A stretch of 64,000 bases of DNA from Shewanella insulae (GTDB lineage Bacteria > Pseudomonadota > Gammaproteobacteria > Enterobacterales > Shewanellaceae), in contig NZ_WRPA01000001.1 in assembly GCF_009831655.1 (NCBI RefSeq), positions 558,001 to 622,000 of the forward strand, written 5' to 3'. The notes under the pieces were generated by a model, which worked only from the letters and a program-made list of their open reading frames with translations, was not told where the DNA came from and ran no database searches. This document shows positions 11,506 to 18,552 of the stretch, piece after piece. A program made the position numbers and the translations under genes. How positions within the stretch are numbered: the stretch's first letter is position 1; each line of letters starts with the position of its first letter.

Positions 11506-11552
11506 CTGCTCAAAAATACAGCCCTTAGCCTCGGCTGTTTTCTTTTGAGCAG
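11506..11552. repeat. Long hairpin in the divergent promoter region between acyl-CoA dehydrogenase and yeaD
   Basis: CTGCTCAAAA (11506-11515) pairs with TTTTGAGCAG (11543-11552), and inside it ACAGCC pairs with GGCTGT. The genes diverge here, so it is not a normal terminator. An operator or a structured 5' leader is possible. Confidence 0.45.
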
Positions 11553-11659
11553 TGGAAAGCCCAAAAACAATCAAGGTCATACTACAGCTTACCGATAAAA
11601 CTCTGTAAGCTAGGTCATCAGCTAAATGACCAGCCCGGCTTAACTCGTGAGGAGCATTT

Positions 11660-12514
11660 ATGGGTTCTGTAACCGTAAAGAAACATCCCCAAGGACTCGA
11701 ATATGTCGAGGTCGATACCGATCTCTGTCAGGCGCGCATCTTCATGCAAGGTGCCCAGATAGACAGGTTTCAGCCTAAGGGTCAAGCCCCGCTGCTTTGG
11801 GTATCGAGCGCAGACGACTATCAGCCGGGTAACGGCATTCGTGGCGGCATTCCTGTCTGCTGGCCCTGGTTTGGCATGCACGAAAACCCTCAATGGCCGC
11901 AGCATGGCTTTGCCAGAACCCGTCTGTGGAACCTGGATTCGGTGCAGATGCAGGATCAGGTGGTGGAACTCAAATTTAGCCTGACGGTGAGCGATGACGA
12001 CAGGCAGTACTGGGCGCATCCAAGCCGGGTCGAGCTTATCTTTACCCTCAGCGATAGCCTCAGTGTCAGCCTGGTCAACACCAACCTGGGTGATACCCCG
12101 TTTAATCTCACCCAGGCGCTGCACACCTACTTTCCTATCGAAGATATTCATCAGCTTAAGGCCAGCGGCTTTAGCGGCGCCCGCTATATCGAATTTGGCG
12201 AAGGCCCCTTCGAGCAAGAAGGAGATGAGGTACAATTTGATCGGGAAACCGACCGGGTCTACACCCAGCTTGGCGACTGCCAGCAACTGCATACCCCACA
12301 GGGGATCATTGAGGTTCGCCGCGATAACAGCCACTCGGCTGTGCTCTGGAATCCCTGGATAGAAAAATCTAAGCGTCTGTCACGCTTCAACGACCAGGAT
12401 TATCTCACCATGGTCTGCCTTGAGGCCGCCAATGTGTTAGAAGATAGGGTCGAGCTGGCACCGGGTGAGTCCCATACCTTGAGCACACATATTCGCTGGA
12501 AACCTCAGGGCTAG
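11660..12514 (+). CDS. yeaD: D-hexose-6-phosphate epimerase-like protein (YeaD family)
   Basis: The 284-residue galactose-mutarotase-like beta-sandwich protein contains the YeaD signatures GIRGGIPVCWPWFG (about residues 71-84) and QALHTYFPIEDI. The family interconverts anomers of glucose-6-phosphate and related sugars in the cytoplasm. A good Shine-Dalgarno sequence (GAGGAGC) precedes ATG 11660. It is a single gene between a divergent acyl-CoA dehydrogenase and the ydbH operon. Family assignment is firm; the physiological substrate is inferred. Confidence 0.9.
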   Translation: MGSVTVKKHPQGLEYVEVDTDLCQARIFMQGAQIDRFQPKGQAPLLWVSSADDYQPGNGIRGGIPVCWPWFGMHENPQWPQHGFARTRLWNLDSVQMQDQVVELKFSLTVSDDDRQYWAHPSRVELIFTLSDSLSVSLVNTNLGDTPFNLTQALHTYFPIEDIHQLKASGFSGARYIEFGEGPFEQEGDEVQFDRETDRVYTQLGDCQQLHTPQGIIEVRRDNSHSAVLWNPWIEKSKRLSRFNDQDYLTMVCLEAANVLEDRVELAPGESHTLSTHIRWKPQG

Positions 12515-12700
12515 ACTCGAGGTTCCGGGCACTAGGTTAATAAGGTGCCCTCCTTAAGCCCTGTAAGCTAACAACTCATCGAAGCGCTCTCTCCTGCTGG
12601 CATAGGTTTAGAGCGCTAAAATAGAAAGGTTAGTTTCAGTGATTAAGAACTCAGCATGCAGCGCTTATAACTAGCGCTAAATAATCAGAGACAGGGACAG

Positions 12701-15700
12701 ATGTCGCGACGCTTTTTTACCTCCCGCAGCACCAAATGGATAGCAGGCGCCATGGCGCTGTCCCTGCTGCTATTGCTGCTGCTCTTCGTGCTAGTGGCCA
12801 GTCAGCTGGAATACCTGGTTAAACGCCTCGCCAATCCCTATCTGGCCGGTGCCGGCATCCGCATAGAAGCACTTCGCCTTAGCACCAACGACCTCATGCA
12901 TCTCAAGCTGCCCATGGTGCTGCTTAAGGTCGATAATAACCAGGTGAGACTCGAAGATCTTCGGCTTACCCTAGCCAAAGACTGGCTATCGACACCTATT
13001 GGTCTGGCGCAGATAGACTCCCTCTCTGTGCGCCGCGCCGAGGTGTCACTGAGCCAAGACTACTTCAACCATTTAGGTCGCGAGCAAGCATCCGGTCCCA
13101 GCGGCGCCCTGAACCTGAGCGCACTGCCGCAAATCGCCCTCGGTGAAGTCAATTTCAACCTGCTAGGCAAACAAGCTAGCTCATCAAAGAAGCAACCGCT
13201 GGGCCTCAAGCTGGATTACCTTAACCTGGATGATCGCGGGCAGCTCACCGGCTCGCTCAGCTTCTATCTGGCTCCCCTGCTGAGTCTGTCTGCGACTCTC
13301 GAGAAGACCCGCTGGCAACTCTCGAGCAGGCTTGAATTTGAGTCCCTTGGCCGCCTAATCGGTGAGCTTAGCATGCTCACATCTCACGCCTCCCAAGACA
13401 CATCGAATACTGAATCGTCGCCCAAGCCACAGGCATCTGACGCTTCAGAGCTGTCAGCCATGGCCCTTTCGAAGGCGCCTGCTTTAGTCACGGCCCTGCA
13501 TGATGTCAACGAGCGTTTAACTCAAGACTTTTCCCTAAGCGGCAGTCTCAACTCCCGTGGTGAGCTGGATCTTTTCAAGGGCGAACTTCACTCCAGCCAT
13601 GAGTTTGATGGGCTCAAGGTTAAGCTGAAACAACTGGGCGGCCAGTCACTCTCGCCAGAGATAGCCATCGCCTTGACAGGCCAGACGCAAACAAAACAAG
13701 AGCGCCCCAATCAAGCTCAGTCCGGTCATTCTAAATCTAGCCAAAGCATGATGCTTGGGCTGAACGGCCCACTTAACGATCTGCATCTCACACTATCGCC
13801 GACCTTGGTCACCACCAGCATGTCGCTCAAGCAGCTTGGACAGTTGGCAGGCAAGTCTGAGTCCATCGGTGCCCTGCTAGCGGCGCTTGAGGCCCAGTCT
13901 AAAAATAAGCAAGAACTAGGCAAGCAAGCGCCGAATAAGGAAACGAAAGAACAAATCGCCAAACTTTCCCTGGAACTTGGCCAAGCATCGAGTGGTGAAG
14001 ATGCGCTAGATCTTGCCCTCAAAGATTTAAGCCTAGAGCTAGATGCTATTACCGCCAAGCTCGAAGCCCAAGACCTAGCCCTCACGGCCAGGCTCGAAAA
14101 GTCTGTGCTCACAAAGCACAAGCGAGAAGAGACAGAGCCAGCCGAAGAACTAGATGCTAAGCCTTCGCCTGTCTGGCAGCTCGCTGGCAACTGGCAGTTT
14201 GATGCAGCGCTTAAAAAGCCACTATGCCTAATCCTGCCCCCCTATCCACAAAAGATTGTCGGCTGCGAAACAGTGGCGGATGATGATACTGAATCAGGTA
14301 ATGAAACAAACAGAGACAATCGCCTCAATCTTGCCAAAGCGAACCTAAATCTCGAAGGCGAGCTCGATATCAGGCATGCGGAAGCATCGACAAATGATTC
14401 GCAAAGAAATAGCACTCTCAATCTCACTCTGGCGGGCGAGCTGAACCTGACTCGGCCCGAATTTAGCCACCAGGGCCTTAGGGTGGGCGCGCACAAAATC
14501 ACCACGGAGATCCCGGCGCCAATCAACCTCAGCCTCAAAACCGGGCCAGAGCTAGTGTTAAACCTTGACTGGCAAGGGCTAAATGTCGCCATCGACGGGC
14601 ATCATCTGAGCTGGCCTGCAATGCAGGAGATGGCCAACAAGGAACTAAAAGCGCAGCAAAGACAAGCCAAGGCGCGGCTTACCAGCGAGCAGACCCGCAC
14701 CACTCTTGGCGCAGGTCATTTTTTCCTAACTCGAGGCGAGCCGATACAGGCCGAGCTAGAAAGCGTTAAGAGCGTCACTCACTCCCCGCACCTGACACTA
14801 GCAGATGCCAAGGTTTCTGATACAAGTAACACTCAGCTACAAAGCGAACTATTAGCAGAGGAACTGATGCTTGAAGCGGCGCAGCCACTGCGCCTTAATG
14901 GGCAAGCACTGGTGATCCCGCCCCTTGGGTTAAAGGTTATTTCGCTAGATGCCAGCAAGCAGAGAGCCGTTAAGGCAAAGGCCCAAGCCCAAACAAATCA
15001 GGTGCAGGCCAATGCTCAGGTTACAGAACAGGCTCAAGTAAAAGAACAGGCTCAAGTTAAAGCACAGGCTCAAGTTAAAGCACAGGCTCAAGGCCAACTT
15101 AAAACTACTCGAGTCAATCTAGATGAATTGAGTCTTGCCACCCAGACCATAGCGCTAACGCCAAGCACCACAAAGGCAGACACAGATGCGGAAAATACTG
15201 CTACAACACTATCACTGTCACCAGAAGCCCTGTTAGCCTCCCCCTGGCAGAGCGAGGTCGACTACCGGCTGACCAATCTCAAGGTGAGCGAGGAGAGTGT
15301 TCGCCTCAATAAATTGCGCCGCAAGACGCTGATTAAGCTGCCCAGCGCCGGCCTGAGCCAGTCGCTGCATTGGCAAGGTTCCCAACAAACCGCAGGCGGC
15401 TCAGGCACTCAGTCTGCAGCAACTTATGAATCTGAGCCTGGCTCTGAGTCATCAAAAAATTTGATCCAGGCTGAGCACTATGGCTTGAAAAAGGATTCAT
15501 CGCCAGGCTATCAGCTCGCAACCGAAGAGCGTTGGAGTCTAGACGGCCTGCCGTTTTACAGCGAGCATCATCTTGTGCTGACTCATTCGCTTAAGCCTAG
15601 TCTGCTTACCGGTGAATTCACGCTAGAAAGCGATGCCAACGAGTTGATGAAGCGCTTAACCCGAATACAGGGTGCAAGCCTGGAAAATCCGTTAATCGGC

Positions 15701-16594
15701 GATATCTATCTCACCAGCAAGCATCGCCTCAACTGGCAGCACGATAAGATTGACTTTGCCTTTGCCTTAACCCCAGAGGTCGAGCTCAGCGAGGGGAGCC
15801 TTAACGCCCTACCGTTCGAGCAGGCCGAGTTTAACGGTCAATGCCGGCTAGAAGGCAGCAAGGGCGATCAAGCCTTAACGGCAAGGCTTGCCTGTGAGCC
15901 TTTATTGCTCAATGTCGCCGCCTTCAACCCTGGCGTGCTGCTGACCGACATTAACGCCCAGGCCAAGCTCAAGTTGGCTCTCTCCCAGGGCACTAGCGAT
16001 GAAAAACTAAATGGAAAAACAGATGCTGAACTCATACTGAGCGGCGCCGATGTGAAGCTCAATGCCCGGGCCGATACCTTAGGCGGCGAGATCTTACTAC
16101 CCGTGTTTGATCTTAACCTAGATGCCCCCTCCTCCGCCTACCTGGTGCTACAGGGGCTGGATCTGCAGCAGCTACTGGCGGCGCAACCACAGACCGGCAT
16201 CTATGCCGACGGTATCTTCGATGGCGTACTGCCGGTAAGACTGGAACATGGTCAGGTCAGCGTTACTGACGGCCGCCTGGCCGCCCGTGCGCCCGGCGGT
16301 CTCATCAAGGTAGATGATAATCCAGCGGTGCTACAGATGCGCCTATCACAACCCTATCTCGATTTTGCCTTCTCCGCCCTGGAAGAACTGCACTATACCC
16401 AGCTGTCGAGTAGCTTCGACATGGACCCCAAGGGCGACGCCCTGTTGAAGGTTCAGGTGAAGGGGCGGGCCAAAGATATTGAACGCCCTATCCATTTGAA
16501 CTACGCTCAGGAAGAAAATATGTTGCAGTTACTCAAGAGTTTACAAATTGGTGATAGACTGCAGACTGAAATCGAACGGGCCATGGCCAACTAG
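12701..16594 (+). CDS. ydbH: YdbH-family AsmA-like envelope (intermembrane lipid transport) protein
   Basis: The 1297-residue protein has one N-terminal transmembrane anchor (residues about 13-35) and a very long periplasmic beta-rich body. The C-terminal part, including GIYADGIFDGVLPVRLE and GGLIKVDDNP, is the conserved YdbH-like domain. In E. coli YdbH acts with TamB and YhdP as a groove-like bridge for phospholipid movement to the outer membrane. It is much longer than E. coli YdbH (about 880 residues), mostly through hydrophilic, low-complexity inserts in the middle, one carrying an expanding 18-bp repeat. ynbE and ydbL follow directly, the canonical operon; YnbE is the outer-membrane partner. 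No strong ribosome binding site beyond a GGGAC stretch was seen. Confidence 0.88.
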   Translation: MSRRFFTSRSTKWIAGAMALSLLLLLLLFVLVASQLEYLVKRLANPYLAGAGIRIEALRLSTNDLMHLKLPMVLLKVDNNQVRLEDLRLTLAKDWLSTPIGLAQIDSLSVRRAEVSLSQDYFNHLGREQASGPSGALNLSALPQIALGEVNFNLLGKQASSSKKQPLGLKLDYLNLDDRGQLTGSLSFYLAPLLSLSATLEKTRWQLSSRLEFESLGRLIGELSMLTSHASQDTSNTESSPKPQASDASELSAMALSKAPALVTALHDVNERLTQDFSLSGSLNSRGELDLFKGELHSSHEFDGLKVKLKQLGGQSLSPEIAIALTGQTQTKQERPNQAQSGHSKSSQSMMLGLNGPLNDLHLTLSPTLVTTSMSLKQLGQLAGKSESIGALLAALEAQSKNKQELGKQAPNKETKEQIAKLSLELGQASSGEDALDLALKDLSLELDAITAKLEAQDLALTARLEKSVLTKHKREETEPAEELDAKPSPVWQLAGNWQFDAALKKPLCLILPPYPQKIVGCETVADDDTESGNETNRDNRLNLAKANLNLEGELDIRHAEASTNDSQRNSTLNLTLAGELNLTRPEFSHQGLRVGAHKITTEIPAPINLSLKTGPELVLNLDWQGLNVAIDGHHLSWPAMQEMANKELKAQQRQAKARLTSEQTRTTLGAGHFFLTRGEPIQAELESVKSVTHSPHLTLADAKVSDTSNTQLQSELLAEELMLEAAQPLRLNGQALVIPPLGLKVISLDASKQRAVKAKAQAQTNQVQANAQVTEQAQVKEQAQVKAQAQVKAQAQGQLKTTRVNLDELSLATQTIALTPSTTKADTDAENTATTLSLSPEALLASPWQSEVDYRLTNLKVSEESVRLNKLRRKTLIKLPSAGLSQSLHWQGSQQTAGGSGTQSAATYESEPGSESSKNLIQAEHYGLKKDSSPGYQLATEERWSLDGLPFYSEHHLVLTHSLKPSLLTGEFTLESDANELMKRLTRIQGASLENPLIGDIYLTSKHRLNWQHDKIDFAFALTPEVELSEGSLNALPFEQAEFNGQCRLEGSKGDQALTARLACEPLLLNVAAFNPGVLLTDINAQAKLKLALSQGTSDEKLNGKTDAELILSGADVKLNARADTLGGEILLPVFDLNLDAPSSAYLVLQGLDLQQLLAAQPQTGIYADGIFDGVLPVRLEHGQVSVTDGRLAARAPGGLIKVDDNPAVLQMRLSQPYLDFAFSALEELHYTQLSSSFDMDPKGDALLKVQVKGRAKDIERPIHLNYAQEENMLQLLKSLQIGDRLQTEIERAMAN
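15029..15092 (+). repeat. 18-bp in-frame tandem repeat inside ydbH
   Basis: CAGGCTCAAG recurs at 15029, 15047, 15065 and 15083, a strict 18-bp period. It encodes repeats of Gln-Ala-Gln-Val-Lys-Ala/Glu. The last copies are almost identical, pointing to recent slippage. Confidence 0.9.
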
Positions 16595-16681
16595 TTCAGC
16601 GCCAAACGTTCAGCCTATGGTCATCTTAGGGATCTACACTAGGACCATAGCCAATATTTTTAACCAGATTAAGGAAGCACT

Positions 16682-16882
16682 GTGAAGAAATTGCTAACCT
16701 TGCCGACACTATCCCTGAGCCTGGTAGCCCTGCTGCTCATGGGCGGTTGCACGCCAACGGTCAAGATAGAGCCACCAGAGAAGCCAATCGTTATCAACCT
16801 TAACGTTAAGATTGAGCATGAGATCAAGATTAAGGTGGATAAGGAACTCGATGAGCTAATCAACAACGATGAACTCTTCTAA
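16682..16882 (+). CDS. ynbE: YnbE-family outer-membrane lipoprotein
   Basis: The small (66-residue) lipoprotein has lipobox MGGC (Cys23) followed by the family core VKIEPPEKPIVINLNVKIEH and EIKIKVDKELDEL. It starts with GTG at 16682, preceded by AAGGAAG. In E. coli YnbE interacts with the C-terminus of YdbH at the outer membrane and is thought to complete the lipid-transport bridge. It lies 87 bp after ydbH and 23 bp before ydbL, in one operon. Confidence 0.92.
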   Translation: MKKLLTLPTLSLSLVALLLMGGCTPTVKIEPPEKPIVINLNVKIEHEIKIKVDKELDELINNDELF

Positions 16883-16905
16883 TCAAGGTATATAAGGTGA
16901 TCCCA

Positions 16906-17226
16906 ATGAAAAGCAAAATACTCGTCCTCATGGCCGGACTTCTTCTCAGCCTCAATGCCTTCGCCATCTCCTTGCAAGACGCCAAGGCGCAAGGGTTAGT
17001 GGGCGAACAGACCAACGGCTATCTCGGTGTTGTCGTCAAGAGTGGCGAAGCCAGTGCCCTGGCTAAATCGGTCAACGCCAAGCGCAAGGCCCACTACGAA
17101 AAGATTGCCCGTAAGAACCAGATCAGCGTGAATGATGTGGCCAAGCTCGCCGCCGAGAAGGCGATAGCAGCCGCGGCCAAGGGCCATTACATTCAGACGC
17201 CCCAGGGTAAGTGGGTCAAGAAATAA
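16906..17226 (+). CDS. ydbL: YdbL-family periplasmic protein (DUF1318)
   Basis: A signal peptide (MKSKILVLMAGLLLSLNAFA) is followed by the DUF1318 core LQDAKAQGLVGEQTNGYLGVV. I prefer ATG 16906 because AAGG at 16894-16897 has 8-bp spacing; GTG 16897 is in the same frame and would add three residues. In E. coli YdbL is reported to modulate YdbH-YnbE assembly, and the gene order here supports the same role. It is the last gene of the operon, closed by a strong terminator. Confidence 0.9.
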   Translation: MKSKILVLMAGLLLSLNAFAISLQDAKAQGLVGEQTNGYLGVVVKSGEASALAKSVNAKRKAHYEKIARKNQISVNDVAKLAAEKAIAAAAKGHYIQTPQGKWVKK

Positions 17227-17250
17227 CAAGCCTAACCTAAAGCTGCGCAA

Positions 17251-17283
17251 CAAATAAGCGACGCCCGAAGCGTCGCTTATTTG
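17251..17283. terminator. Intrinsic terminator between ydbL and uspE
   Basis: A perfect 14-bp inverted repeat (17251-17264 with 17270-17283) lies between two convergent genes. Confidence 0.9.
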
Positions 17284-17340
17284 TCATCACAACTCTAATC
17301 CCTTTCGCCTGATAGGCTCCCTCCTAGGCGCGCTAAAGGT

Positions 17341-18270
17341 TCACATGGCCCGAGCGCTCTGGGGCTTTACCACTAAGAGATCACACTGGATCCTGTCGAT
17401 CACCTGCTCCCCCACATGTCCACACATGTTGGAAAAGAGATTGCCATTGCCGGTATCGCCGACGATTACCAACTCAGAGTCCACCTCCTTGGCGATAGAT
17501 TCTATGGCATCTTCCGGCAACGACTTGGCAAGATGAAGATGCTGCTTATTCACCGCCTCCCCCTGTGGCTGAAGATGATAGCGACTGGAATAATTAGACA
17601 TCTGCTGTAGGTGGAAATGCTCATCGTTGGCGGGGGTCAACACCTGATGAAAGGAGATGCTGGGGGTATCGCCATAATAGCAGTCGATCAGGTGACAATC
17701 CCCCGCCAGCAGCTGGGAGAAATGCTCCGAGGTCTGTAGCACGGCATCGTTGAGCGCCTTATGGGTGACATCATCGGCGCAGGGCTCCACCAGGGAAAGA
17801 ATATGTCCTCCTGGCTGCCACAGATGATCTTTGACCACCACCACTGGGCGTGAAGATTCACGGATCAGGCGAACATCCAGCGGCTTGATCGTCAGCCAGT
17901 TCCATAACTTATGACGAGAGGCGGCCAAGATCACCGCATCCACCTTAAAATCTTCGCAAAACTGCAACACATCGTCGCTGCTGTGACAGACGATAGAGGC
18001 CTGAGAAATTGCGAGCCCAGACTGGGCGGCCTGGTTAATGAAGCTATTGAGGCAACTGAGCTTAGCTTCTTTGGTTTGAGGTTGAGTCTGTCTCTGATTA
18101 GCCTCAGGCTCGAAGGTGTCCACCAGACGATTAACAAAATGGCTGTGCTCTAACATCATCACTATGATGGCCGCGTGGGTCTTACTGGCCAAATACACGG
18201 CGCGGGAAACGGCCTTTAAACTGAAATCGTGTTCGTCTACAACCACTAGTAGTCTTTGATAGCTGTCCAT
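17341..18270 (-). CDS. uspE: UspE-like tandem universal stress protein
   Basis: The 309 residues fall into two consecutive Usp domains, as in E. coli UspE. The first begins with RLLVVVDEHDFSLKAVSRAVYLA and ends near VVVKD at about residue 147. The second ends with the nucleotide-binding type motif VGDTGNGNLF and DLLVVKP. The Gly-rich loop is a variant of the usual G-x2-G-x9-G. It is a cytoplasmic stress-adaptation protein, in other bacteria linked to motility, adhesion and respiratory stress. It is monocistronic. A Fur-box-like sequence lies about 100 bp upstream. Confidence 0.85.
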   Translation of the reverse strand: MDSYQRLLVVVDEHDFSLKAVSRAVYLASKTHAAIIVMMLEHSHFVNRLVDTFEPEANQRQTQPQTKEAKLSCLNSFINQAAQSGLAISQASIVCHSSDDVLQFCEDFKVDAVILAASRHKLWNWLTIKPLDVRLIRESSRPVVVVKDHLWQPGGHILSLVEPCADDVTHKALNDAVLQTSEHFSQLLAGDCHLIDCYYGDTPSISFHQVLTPANDEHFHLQQMSNYSSRYHLQPQGEAVNKQHLHLAKSLPEDAIESIAKEVDSELVIVGDTGNGNLFSNMCGHVGEQVIDRIQCDLLVVKPQSARAM

Positions 18271-18370
18271 AACTTTGACCTCACCTAGAATTCGCTCCTA
18301 ATTGTAGCTCAAGAGATAGTCCGCAAAATGGCGCAAGCCCTTTATTGGCGTGGGTTTACGGCAACCACAT

Positions 18371-18389
18371 GATAATAGAAATGATTATT
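18371..18389. promoter_or_regulatory. Possible Fur box upstream of uspE
   Basis: GATAATAGAAATGATTATT matches the 19-bp Fur consensus at 14 positions, counted by eye. It lies about 100 bp upstream of the uspE start. It is a weak-to-moderate match in an AT-rich spacer. Confidence 0.3.
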
Positions 18390-18510
18390 GTTAAGAACAT
18401 TTTTAGCTAACCCAGCCCCAAAGGAAACCTTTAGCTATTAGCCCTATGTCGGCTCTATTTTTACCCATTAAAATCAGTAAATTGCTACTATTTCGGTATA
18501 AATTAAGCAT

Positions 18511-18540
18511 AAAAAAGGCCACCCTATGGCGGCCTTTTCA
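18511..18540 (-). terminator. Intrinsic terminator after exeM
   Basis: A GGCC-containing hairpin is read on the minus strand as AAAAGGCCGCC...GGCCTTTTTT, just after the exeM stop codon. Confidence 0.85.
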
Positions 18541-18552
18541 ATAGGCTAAGTA

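Noticed and set aside
15000..15095. 18-bp repeats considered as a CRISPR-like or regulatory array
   Set aside because: There are no spacers; they are in frame inside ydbH and encode a Gln/Ala/Val/Lys repeat.
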